Below are positions 45,797 through 55,739 of a stretch of 64,000 nt of DNA, piece by piece. The notes beneath the pieces were generated by a model. The model saw only the letters and a list, made by a program, of their open reading frames with translations, was not told the DNA's origin and made no database searches. The translations under genes and the position numbers were made by a program. The first letter of the stretch is position 1; every line of letters begins with the position of its first letter. Source of the DNA: Triticum aestivum (lineage: Eukaryota; Streptophyta; Magnoliopsida; Poales; Poaceae); NCBI RefSeq assembly GCF_018294505.1, contig NC_057803.1, positions 688,418,678-688,482,677 on the forward strand, written 5' to 3'.

Positions 45797-47379
45797 TGCT
45801 ACCTCTTGAGCACTGCGTTGGTTTTCCCCGAAGAGGAAGGGATGATGCAGCAAAGTAGCGCAAGTATTTCCCTTAGTTTTTGAGAACCAAGGTATCAATC
45901 CAGTAGGAGGCTACGCGTGAGTCCCTCGTACCTGCACAAAACAAATAAATCCTCACAACTAACGCGAATAGGGGTTGTAAATCCCTACACGACCACTTAC
46001 GAGAGTGAGATCTGATAGATATGATAAGATAATATTTTTTGTATTTTTGTGATAAAGATGCAAAGTAAAATAAAGGCAAAGTAAAAAAGCAAAGGAACTA
46101 ACTAAGTAGTGGGAGATTAATATGATAAAGATAGACCCGGGGGCATAGGTTTCACTAGTGGCTTCTCTCGAGAGCATAAGTATTCTACGGTGGGTGAACA
46201 AATTACTGTTGAGCAATTGACAGAATTGAGCATAGTTATGAGAATATCTAGGTATGATCATGTATATAGGCATCACGTCCGAGACAAGTAGACCGACTCC
46301 TGCCTGCATCTACTACTATTACTCCACTCATCGACCGCTATCCAGCATGCATCTATAGTATTAAGTTAAAAACAGAGCAACGCCTTAAGCAAGATGACAT
46401 GATGTAGAGGGATAAACTCATGCAATATGATGAAAACCCCATCTTGTTATCCTCGATGGGAACAATACAATATGTGCCTTGCTGCCCCTACTGTCACTGG
46501 GAAAGGACACCGCAAGATTGAACCCAAAGCTAAGCACTTCTCCCATTGCAAGAAAGATCAATATAGTAGGCCAAACCAAACTGATAATTCGAAGAGACTT
46601 GCAAAGATAACCAATCATACATAAAAGAATTCAGAGAAGATTCAAATATTATTCATAGATAGACTTGATCGTAAACCCACAATTCATCGGTCTCAACAAA
46701 CACACCGCAAAAAGAAGATTACATCGAATAGTTCTCCACAAGAGAGGGGGAGAACATTGTATTGAGATCAAAAAAGAGAGAAGAAGCCATGTAGCTAATA
46801 ACTATGGACCCGTAGGTCTGAGATAAACTAGTCACACTTCATCGGAGGGGCTATGGTGTTGATGTAGAAGCCCTCCGTGATCGATGCCCCCTCCGACGAA
46901 GCTCTGGAATAGGCCCCAAGATGGGATCTCGTGGATACAGAAAGTTGCGGTGGTGGAATTAGGTTTTTGGCTCCGTATCTAATCGTTTGGGGGTACATGG
47001 GTATATATAGGAGGAAGGAGTATGTCGATGGAGCAACGGGGGGCCCACGAGGGTGGAGGGCGTGCTTGGGGGGGGGAGGCGCGCCCCCTACCTCATGGCC
47101 TCCTCTTTTGTGTCTTGACGTAGGGTCCAAGTCTCCTGGGTCTTATTCGTTGAGAAAATCACGTTCCCGAAGGTTTCATTCCGTTTGGAGTCCGTTTGGT
47201 ATTCCTTTTCTTCGAAACCCTAAAACAGGCAAAAAACAGCAATTCTGGGCTGGGCCTATGGTTAATAGGTTAGTCCCAAAAATAATATAAAAGTGGATAA
47301 TAAAGCCCAATAATGTCCAAAACAGTAGATAATATAGCATGGAGCAATCAAAAATTATAGATACGTTGGAGACATATCA
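45797..47379 (-). mobile_element. Solo LTR of Sabrina type
   Basis: The 1583-bp unit starts TGCTACCTCTTGAGC and ends GGAGACATATCA on the + strand, with target duplication CCCTG (45792-45796 and 47380-47384). F2 has the same region without the insertion (GGTGACCCTGTTCTTGAGC at 54488), which proves the borders. On the minus strand it starts TGATATGTCTCCAACGTATC. It carries a palindromic CCACGAGG / GGCGCGCC / CCTCATGG module (47045-47098) and a TATATATA box (near 47001). Confidence 0.93.
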
Positions 47380-47543
47380 CCCTGTTCTTGAGCTTGCATG
47401 TCAAATTTATGTGGTCAAAAATAGTTTTGATGCATGATATTGCCTCTGGGCACTTGTAGGAGTAGTTGCTATCAATATTGTTGAGTTTGGTTCACTTTTA
47501 TTTTGAAGTTACTAAAATTTCAAAAAAAATCAGAGGAAGAAAT

Positions 47544-48570
47544 ATGTTTAGGAAAATGTACCAAGGTGGTCCTTCAAGGAAGCAAGGACACAGACTCGCA
47601 ATGCGCGATGCCGATATTGAACCACTGAGGGAAGCTCAGGTGCGGGCTTGTGAATGGCCATCAGAGGACTTTATGGATCGAGTGGGAATCAAGGAAGAAT
47701 TTAACGCGTATGTGCGTAATGCCGATCTTGAGAGCTTCGAGGCAGATAAGTGCTGCCAATACCACTATCTCACTGATTCCTTTGTGAGGAGGTTTGAATT
47801 TTCATCATCACGCAACTCTCAAACTGTCCTATTTGATCTTTATGAACATTCTTGTACTATGGACTTAGAGTATTTTAATACTGCTTGCAAACTTCCACAA
47901 TGGGGCAGCACTAGTGAGCCTCGCGAATCTGAGTTTAGAGATTTCCTTGCTAGTATAACTGTGGGGGAATCTAGAGATATAACACAAGCTACCATAGGGA
48001 GCATTCATTTTCCTTCTATACATTATTTTGCTCTCTTCATAGTTAGATGCATTAATAGTAAAGATGAAGCATGTCACATGTGTGTGCCTGATCTTAGCGT
48101 TCTCAGAAGCGCTGTTTTAGGAGATAAACAGTACAACTTGGAGGCTATTGTTGCACGTAGGTTGCATAATAATCGTATTCATGGAGATTTCTTTGGTGAA
48201 ATTTATGCAACCCGTCTAGCTAATTTTTTTTGATATACTCATATGTGGGTATGATATTGAATTGCCTCCTATTTATTTAGATTATGAGGCCATGGTTCGT
48301 CATCAGTTTGTTGAGAGGAGCGATCAGTTCCTCCAGTACCAACTAATCTTTGATAGACGACGCACCTATCACGTCGCTCTCCCTGCTCCTGCTTTCTTTG
48401 ACTCTCAGGCAAAAGGGAGATATATTATAACCATGGATGAAGCGGACGAGTATAAGAGAAGGATGGAGACGACCCGTCAACAAGTGGCAGCTCATGAGGC
48501 AATAGCTGCTGCATCTCAGTACGACCCCAGCTACAACTTTGGATATCCGCCAGGCCAGCTATGGCCATAG
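47544..48570 (+). pseudogene. ORF2 of F1 (ATHILA ORF-1-like), one frameshift
   Basis: ATG 47544 (MFRKMYQGGPSRKQGH) opens a frame with ACEWPSEDFMDRVGIKEEF, an ISITVGES-like block and GEIYATRLANFF. An extra T in a T8 run near 48231 ends it; the other frame continues with IYLDYEAMVRHQFV and ends QYDPSYNFGYPPGQLWP at TAG 48570. The protein matches F2 ORF2 over its length. It resembles the ATHILA ORF-1 family (PF03078 by memory), whose function is unknown. Confidence 0.75.
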
Positions 48571-49605
48571 ACCAACTTAGGCCAAAAGCCTAAGCTTGGG
48601 GAGTATGTATTTCACACCAACATTACATTTATTTTCACACACTCATTGCTAGTTGTCGGTGGTCATACTTTTTCATTGTATCATCCATGCTAGTTTATTT
48701 TCCTTTTTATGCTTTCTTCTTGTGTGTTTAAGAAACCATAAGAAAAACAAAAAAATAGTTGTAGCTTTTAATTAGTTCAATTTCCATGCTTGTAGTAGTA
48801 ATTAAAAAGAAAACCCAAAAATATTTCTCGTTCTTCTTTTGCTTGTTGGGAGCTTTCCCGTGTAAATAGTTTTATTTCTTTTATTGTTCTTTGGGGGTCG
48901 AGAGGAGAAGACCATAATTAAAATGTTAAAGTTGCTCTTATATGCATTATCGTTGATCTAACAAAGAGCCCATATTAGCTTGTCTTCTCTCTTGAATTGA
49001 ATGCTTGTAGATTCTAGCTTAGTCCAATGCGCGTGCACTATTATTATTATCCACACTATTCGGTCGTGCAAGTGAACGGCAATAATGATGATTATATGAT
49101 GAACTTATTGAGATGAGAAAAGCTGGTATGAACTCGACCTCTCTTGTTTTTGTAAATATGATTAGTTCATCGTTCCTGATTCAGCCTATTATAAATAAAC
49201 ATGTTTGCAATGACAATTAGAGATTATAGTTGCTTATGCCATGCTTAATTAGCTAGGAGCTTATAATGGTTTACCTTGCATGCCAACATGCTATTAAAAT
49301 GGTTGTGATGTGGTATGATAGGGTGGTATGCTCTTTTGAACGATTCGAGTGGCTTAACTTGGCACATGTTCACGCATGTAGTTGAAACAAAATCAACATA
49401 GCCTCTACGATATTTATGTTCATGGTGCATTATATCCTACTCATGCTTGCATTCGGTGTAGATTAATTTTAATGCATGTTCATGACTGTTGTCGCTCTCT
49501 AGCTAGTCGCTTCCCAGTCTTTTGCTAGCCTTCACCTGTACTAAGCGGGAATATTGCTTGTGCATCCAATTCCATAAACCCCAAAGTTGTTCCATATGAG
49601 TCCAC
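48571..49605 (+). other. F1 sequence downstream of ORF2
   Basis: This stretch is untranslated and begins with a PPT-like AAGCCTAAGCTTGGGGAG about 20 bp after the stop. It runs parallel to F2 55740-56775 and stops abruptly at ...GAGTCCAC, where the F2 LTR begins. The last about 1 kb found in F2 before its 3' LTR is absent here. Confidence 0.8.
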
Positions 49606-51006
49606 TGATACGTCTCCAACGTATCTACTTTTCCAAACACTTTTGCCCTTGTTTTGGACTCCAACTTACATGATTTGAATGGAACTAACCTGGACTGACA
49701 CTGTTTTCAGCAAAATTACCATGGTGTTATTTATGTGCAGGAGCAAACGTTCTCGGAATGACCTGAAACTTCACGGAGACACTTTTCAGAAAATAAGAAA
49801 AATACCTGCCAAAGATGAAGGCCAGGGGGCCCACCACCTTGCCACGAGGGTGGGGGGCGCGCCCCTACCTCGTGGGCCCCATGTTGCCTCTCCGACTCCA
49901 ACTCCACCTCCATATATTGAGTTTCGGGGAGAAAAAAATCAGAGAGAAGAAATCATCGCGTTTTACGATACTTAGCCGCCGCCAAGCCCTAAAACCTCTC
50001 GGGAGGGCTGATCTAGAGTCCGTTCGGGGCTCCGGAGAGGGGAAACCGTCGCCATCGTCATCACCAACCATCCTCCATCACCAATTTCATGATGCTCACC
50101 GCCGTGCGTGAGTAATTCCATCGTAGGTTTGCTAGACGGTGATGGGTTGGATGGGATCTATCATGTAATCGAGTCAATCTTGTTAGGGTTTGATCCCTAG
50201 TGTCCACTATGTTCTGAGATTGATGTTTCTATGACTTTGCTATGCTTAATGCTTGTCACTAGGGCCCGAGTGCCATGATTTCAGATCTGAACCTATTATG
50301 TTTTCATCAATATATGAGTGTTCTTGATCCTATATTGCAAGTCTATAGTCACCTATTATGCGTTATGATCTATTAACCCCGAAGTGACAATAATCGGGAT
50401 ACTTACCGTTGATGACCGTAGTTTGAGGAGTTCATGTATTCACTATGTGTTAATCCTTTGTTCCGGTTCTCTATTAAAAGGAGGCCTTAATATCCCTTAG
50501 TTTCCGTAAGGACCCCGCTGCCACGGGAGGGTAGGACAAAAGATGTCATGCAAGTTCTTTTCCATAAGCATGTATGACTATATTCGGAATACATGCCTAC
50601 ATTACATTGATGAACTGGAGCTAGTTCTGTGTCACCCTAGGTTATGACTGTTACATTATGAACCGCATCCGGCATAATTCTCCATCACCGATCCATTGCC
50701 TACGAGCTTTCCACATATTGTTCTTCGCTTATTTACTTTCCTGTTGCTATTGCTATCACCACTACAAAATACCAAAAACATTGCTTTTACTACTGTTACC
50801 TTTTGTTACCGTTATCACCGCTATCATATTACTTTGCTACTAAACACTTTGCTGCAGATATTAAGTTTCCAGGTGTGGTTGAATTGACAACTCAGCTGCT
50901 AATACTTGAGAATATTCTTTGGCTCCCCTTGTGTCGAATCAATAAATTTGGGTTGAATACTCTACCCTCGAAAACTGTTGCGATCCCCTATACTTGTGGG
51001 TTATCA
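49606..51006 (+). repeat. 5' LTR of F2
   Basis: This 1401-bp LTR runs TGATACGTCTCC...GGGTTATCA. It starts with the 7-bp inverted repeat GATACGT/ACGTATC, and carries CCACGAGG (49842), GGCGCGCC (49856), CCTCGTGG (49868) and a TATA-like CATATATT at 49911-49918. Confidence 0.88.
49911..49918 (+). promoter_or_regulatory. TATA box of F2 5' LTR
   Basis: CATATATT lies 35 bp after the palindromic CG-rich module; the same spacing is seen in the F1 LTR (32467) and the F2 3' LTR (58108). Confidence 0.6.
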
Positions 51007-51017
51007 AGACTATTTTC

Positions 51018-51035
51018 TGGCGCCATTGCCGGGGA
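51018..51035 (+). promoter_or_regulatory. Primer-binding site of F2, tRNA-Asp
   Basis: TGGCGCCATTGCCGGGGA has one mismatch to the tRNA-Asp complement seen in F1. Confidence 0.88.
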
Positions 51036-51084
51036 GCATAGCTCTATTCTTTGAGTCACTTGGGATATATATCTGCTTATCATT

Positions 51085-53862
51085 ATGAAGAACTTGAGAG
51101 ATCCAAAAACCAAGATCTATCCCTCAACTACGAGAGGAGGTAAGGAACTGCCATCTAGCTTTGCACTTGATTCACCTTCTGTTTTGAGTAAGCTTGCGAC
51201 ACCTACACCTGCTTCTGCTATTCGTTCTGATATGTCGCATGTTATTGATGATGCCACTTCTGGTATGCATGATACTTATGATGAAACTACCTCTATGCAT
51301 AATACTACTATGCCACTTAATGCTTTTCTTGATGAACAACTTGCTAGGGCTAGAGAAATTGAAAATATTGAATCTGATGATACTGATGAAAGTGATGATG
51401 AAGAACCACTTGCCATTCCTAAGGGTTATGTTTTTTATCAAGATGCTTCTTTAGCGATTTTAGCTTGCAGAAATAGAACTGAACTTAAAAGATTATTAGC
51501 TAAATGGAGTCAGCAATCTCTAAATTCTAGAATGAAACCTGACCCTGCTTTTGCTACTTCACCTATATTTGTTACTGATAAGGATTATGAATTCTCTATT
51601 GATCCTGATATAATTACCTTGGTTGAATCTGATCCTTTTCATGGTTATGAATCTGAAACTGTTGTGGCATATCTTACTAAACTGAATGATATAGCTACCC
51701 GGTTAACTAAAGATGAGAGAACTCAATACTTTTATATCCTTAAAATATTTCCGTTCTCATTAAAGGGTGATGCTAAGATATGGTTTAATTCTCTTGATCC
51801 CCGGGATATGATTTATTACTTCTCTGCTAAATATTTCCCTGCTCATAAGAAACAAGTTGCTTTAAGGGAAATATATAATTTTGTGCAAATTGAAGAAGAG
51901 AGTCTCCCACAAGCTTGGGGGAGGCTTCTCCAATTACTTAATTCTTTGCCTGATCATCCTCTTAAGAAAAATGAAATACTTGATATCTTTTATAATGGAC
52001 TAACCGATGCCTCCAGAGATTACCTGGATAGTTGTGTTGGTTCTGTTTTCAGGGAAAGAACACCGAATGAAGCTGGAATTCTATTGAATAATATGTTGAC
52101 AAATGAAAATAATTGGACACCTCCAGAGCCAATTCCTGAACCTATTCCTAAAACAACTCCGAAGAAGAGGGGTATTCTATTTCTCGGTCCTGAAGATATG
52201 CAAGAGGCAAAGAAATCTATGAAAGAAAAAGGTATTAAAGCTGAAGATGTTAAGAATTTACCTCCTATTGAAGAAATACATGGTCTTAATTTACCGCCTA
52301 TTGAAGAAACATATAATCAAAATCTTTTACCTTTTGAAGAAACTCATGGTCTTGATAACCCGACACAGGTAGTAAAGGTAAATTCTCTCTATAGATATGA
52401 TAAAGTTGTAATCCCATTCACTAAAATTGCTAGCCCATACTTAGATGAGTTTGATAAATTTATGGCTAAGCAAGAAGATTTTAATGCTTATTTTTGTAGA
52501 CAATTAAAATACAATTCAAATATGCTTGGACACTTGGGTGATTATATGGCTAATGTCAAAGGTGAACTTAAACTTATTAGTAAACATGCTTCTATGGTTA
52601 CCACTCAAGTAGAACAAGTACGTAAAGCTCAAAATGATTTGCTCAATGAATTGAATAATAAGAATAATGATAATGTTGTTAGAGTTATGACTAGAGGTGG
52701 TAGAATGACTCAGGAACCTTTGTATCCTGAAGGCCATCCTAAGAGAATTGAGCAAGATTCTCAAAGAAATAATATAGATGCACCTAGTTCTTCTAAAAAG
52801 AAGAAAAAGGAAAATGATAGGACTTTGCATGCTTCTAGTGATCCTATTGTTGAAACACCTGAGAATCCAAATGATATTTCTATTTCTGATGCTGAAACAC
52901 AACCTGGTAATGGAACTGAAACTAGTGAAAATGTCAATAATAATGTTCATGATGATGCTCAACCTAGTAATGATAATGATATAGAAATTGAACCTGATGT
53001 TGATCTTGATAACCCACAATCAAAGAATCAACGTTATGATAAGAAAGACTTTGTTGCTAGGAAACATGGTAAAGAAAGAGAGCCTTGGGTTCAGAAACCC
53101 ATGCCCTTTCCTCCAAAACCATCCAAGAGAAAGGATGATGAGGATTTTGAGCGCTTTGCTGAAATGATTAGACCTATCTTTTTGCGTATGCGATTAACTG
53201 ATATGCTCAAAACAAATCCTTATGCTAAGTACATGAAAGATATTATTACAAATAAAAGAAAGATACCGCAAGCTGAAATTTCCACCATGCTTGCTAATTG
53301 TACTTTTAAGGGTGGAATACCAAAGAAACTTGGAGATCCAGGAGTACCCACTATACCATGCTCCATTAAAAGAAACTATGTTAAAACTGCTTTATGTGAT
53401 CTTGGAGTCGGTGTCAGTGTTATGCCTCTCTCTTTATATCATAGACTTGATTTGAATAAGTTGACACCTACTGAAATATCTTTGCAAATGGATGATAAAT
53501 CAACTGCTATACCTGTCGGTATTTGTGAGGATGTGCGTGTTGTAGTTGCAAATGTTACTATTTTAACGGACTTTGTTATTCTTGATATTCCTGAGGACAA
53601 TAGTATGTCTATTATTCTTGGAAGACCCTTTTTGAATACTGCAGGGGCTGTTATTGATTGCACTAAAGGTGATGTCACTTTTCATGTTAATGGTAATGAG
53701 CACACGGTACACTTTCCGAGGAAACAACCTCAAGTTCATAGTATCAACTCTATTGGAAAAATTTCATCGATTATATTTGGAGGTTTTGAATTTCCTCTTC
53801 CTACTGCAAGAAGAAATATGATATTATTGTTATTGGGGATGTGCATATCCCCGTTGAGGTAA
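51085..53862 (+). CDS. gag-pro: gag-protease of F2, open frame of 925 aa
   Basis: The frame starts MKNLRDPKTKIYPSTTRGGK. The acidic N-terminal part is followed by the Athila-type capsid (FPFSLKGDAKIWFNSLDPRD; YFSAKYFPAHKKQVALREIY), a long charged linker, and the retroviral-type protease near residue 772 (LCDLGVGVSVMPLS, with DLG in place of DSG/DTG, as is common in Athila) ending with IILGRPFLNTAGAVIDC. No zinc knuckle was found. A one-base loss near 53807 relative to F1 changes the last about 20 residues. It makes capsid and protease only; no RT or integrase follows, so it would depend on a partner element. Confidence 0.85.
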   Translation: MKNLRDPKTKIYPSTTRGGKELPSSFALDSPSVLSKLATPTPASAIRSDMSHVIDDATSGMHDTYDETTSMHNTTMPLNAFLDEQLARAREIENIESDDTDESDDEEPLAIPKGYVFYQDASLAILACRNRTELKRLLAKWSQQSLNSRMKPDPAFATSPIFVTDKDYEFSIDPDIITLVESDPFHGYESETVVAYLTKLNDIATRLTKDERTQYFYILKIFPFSLKGDAKIWFNSLDPRDMIYYFSAKYFPAHKKQVALREIYNFVQIEEESLPQAWGRLLQLLNSLPDHPLKKNEILDIFYNGLTDASRDYLDSCVGSVFRERTPNEAGILLNNMLTNENNWTPPEPIPEPIPKTTPKKRGILFLGPEDMQEAKKSMKEKGIKAEDVKNLPPIEEIHGLNLPPIEETYNQNLLPFEETHGLDNPTQVVKVNSLYRYDKVVIPFTKIASPYLDEFDKFMAKQEDFNAYFCRQLKYNSNMLGHLGDYMANVKGELKLISKHASMVTTQVEQVRKAQNDLLNELNNKNNDNVVRVMTRGGRMTQEPLYPEGHPKRIEQDSQRNNIDAPSSSKKKKKENDRTLHASSDPIVETPENPNDISISDAETQPGNGTETSENVNNNVHDDAQPSNDNDIEIEPDVDLDNPQSKNQRYDKKDFVARKHGKEREPWVQKPMPFPPKPSKRKDDEDFERFAEMIRPIFLRMRLTDMLKTNPYAKYMKDIITNKRKIPQAEISTMLANCTFKGGIPKKLGDPGVPTIPCSIKRNYVKTALCDLGVGVSVMPLSLYHRLDLNKLTPTEISLQMDDKSTAIPVGICEDVRVVVANVTILTDFVILDIPEDNSMSIILGRPFLNTAGAVIDCTKGDVTFHVNGNEHTVHFPRKQPQVHSINSIGKISSIIFGGFEFPLPTARRNMILLLLGMCISPLR

Positions 53863-54659
53863 CATAGTGTTATTCGAAATTTCTCCGGTTCCATGTTATT
53901 CAGAATGAGTTCGTTAACAAGACTTGATCAACCTTGTTAGTGGATTCCTTTTGATGATCATGAGATGGATGAAACTAGAAGGCACAACCTTCTGTACCCC
54001 ACTTTTACTTTCTGTTATTTATATTAAATAAAATAGAAATAAATATTTTTCTGTCTATTATCTGATTATCCATGCAATATAAAAATACCTCGAAAATAAA
54101 AGTTCTCCGAATGCCCTGAAAATTAAACATGATTTTTTCAAGAATATTTGAGGATTTATGGAACTGAGAACACACCAGGGGGTCAACCACCTGCCCACGA
54201 GGGTGGAGGGCACGCCTACCCCTCTAGGGCGCGCCCCCTGCCTTGTGGGCCCACGGTGGCCCTCCTCCACTTATTCCTGCACCCACACACTTCATATTCC
54301 TCCCACAAACACGAATAACCAGCTCAAGCACGAGTTCTAGCTCACCTTGCTGCCATTTTCATCTCCTTGCTCAAAGCACCTCTCACAAAACTGCTTTGGG
54401 GAGATTGTTCCTTGGTATGTGGACTCCTCCATTGGTCCAATTAGTTTTTTGTTCTAGTGCTTTATTCATTGCAAATTTTTGTTGCGTAGGTGACCCTGTT
54501 CTTGAGCTTGCATGTCAAATTTAAATGGTAAAAAGTAGTTTTGATGCATGATATAGGCCCTAGGCACTTGTAGGAGTAGTTGCTATCAATATTATTGAGT
54601 GTGCTTTACTTCTATTTTGAAGTTACTAAAAAATTCAGAATTTTTCAGAAAATGATGAG
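53863..54659 (+). promoter_or_regulatory. Internal U3-like block of F2, upstream of ORF2
   Basis: AATAAAAGTTCTCCGAATG (54095) starts a block parallel to the LTR U3: CCTGAAAATTAAAC, GAATATTTGAGG, CCAGGGGGTC, CCACGAGG (54195), GGCGCGCC (54228) and CCTTGTGGGCCC (54241). It is the same block as in F1 and lies about 400 bp upstream of ORF2. Confidence 0.65.
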
Positions 54660-55739
54660 TTGAGGGGCTCATCGAGCCAAAGCTCGAAGGAAAAGGCACC
54701 AAAGCCTAAGTATAATCTGCCTCGCACCGCGGAGGTTCGGGCGTGTGAATGGCCTTCCGAGGATTTCTTAAGAGCAGTCGGGATTTATGAAGATTTTCAT
54801 GAATTGGCTCAGACTGCAGGCCTTACCACTTTCCTCCACGACCAATGCGATCAGTATCTCTTGCTCGCAAATATCTTTGTGCAAAACTTTCATTTCCATT
54901 CTAGGAACTCACCACCTACGGTGGAGTTTTATTTATATGATGAGCATAAGGAGATGTCATTTTATGATTTCTGTCGGATTTGTTTAGTCCCTTTTGAGGG
55001 CAAGATAGAAGAACCACATCGTGATGATGTGGAGGGATTTATCGATACTATCACTGTAGGGGAAACAAGGAAGGTTTCCGATGCATGAATCACTAGCATA
55101 CACTTTCCTGTTTTACGTTATTTTGCATTATTTGCTAGTCGTTGCTTAATTGGTCGTGGAAACTGTGGAAACCTGAGTATCCCTGATATTATTATTTTGC
55201 ACCACGGTTTATACGGTGATAACTCTTTTAGTATGGGCGGCATTATTGCCAAACGATTAAGTCTGAACCGTACCAAGGGCCCCATCTTTGGAGGCATCTA
55301 TGCTACACGCCTAGCTGCACATTTTAACATACCTATTAGGCATTATGAGAAGGAAGAAAAGGTGTGGCCTCGTTCTTATTTAGATTATAAAAGTATGGTA
55401 GCACATGATTTTATTGTTAAGAATAGGGAATGAGAGCTTAAATATCAATTGTTCTTTAATAAACATCATCCTGAGACTATTACCTTGCCCGCTCCTTCTT
55501 TGTTTGATTTGACTGTAGGCACGCACATTGTTCCGTTGACGGCTATCCATGCCTACCGGAACCCTGCACCAGCCGAGGAGTCAGAGCCGGAACCACAATT
55601 TGATCCTTCACGACAGTCTAATTACCAGTGGGATCCGGAGATGATTGTCAGCCAGTGGCAATTGGAGTCTTCCTCATCTGCATCACAGTACGACCCCAAC
55701 TATTATTATGGATATCAGCCAGGCCAGCCATGGCCATAG
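54660..55739 (+). pseudogene. ORF2 of F2 (ATHILA ORF-1-like), two stops
   Basis: The frame contains ACEWPSEDFLRAVGIYEDFH, VEFYLYDEHKEMSFYDFC, a DTITVGETRK block, GGIYATRLAAHFNIPIRHYE, a RSYLDYKSMVAHDF block and ends QYDPNYYYGYQPGQPWP at 55739. TGA stops lie at 55086-55088 and 55431-55433. The start is unclear: the two ATGs near 54652 lie in another frame that stops at once. In F1 the same protein has a clear ATG, so F2 has probably lost its start. Its function is unknown. Confidence 0.75.

Larger units (their letters stand above)
32162..49605 (+). mobile_element. Copy F1: non-autonomous Athila-lineage Gypsy element, with nested insertions
   Basis: F1 starts with an LTR (TGATACG...) at 32162, split by Angela, and ends its LTR at 42303. 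A tRNA-Asp primer site, gag-protease, a U3-like block, a Sabrina solo LTR, an ATHILA ORF-1-like frame and a 3' untranslated part follow to 49605, where F2 begins. No RT, RNase H or integrase is present. The remaining about 1 kb and the 3' LTR are not in the window. It resembles the Sabrina/WHAM/Fatima group; the exact family is not certain. Confidence 0.7.

Noticed and set aside
47865..48077. Minus-strand frame opposite ORF2 of F1
   Set aside because: Shadow of the ORF2 coding strand.
43821..53019. Minus-strand frames rich in Ile/Leu/Arg opposite gag-protease
   Set aside because: They mirror the AT-rich, acidic coding strand; no motif.
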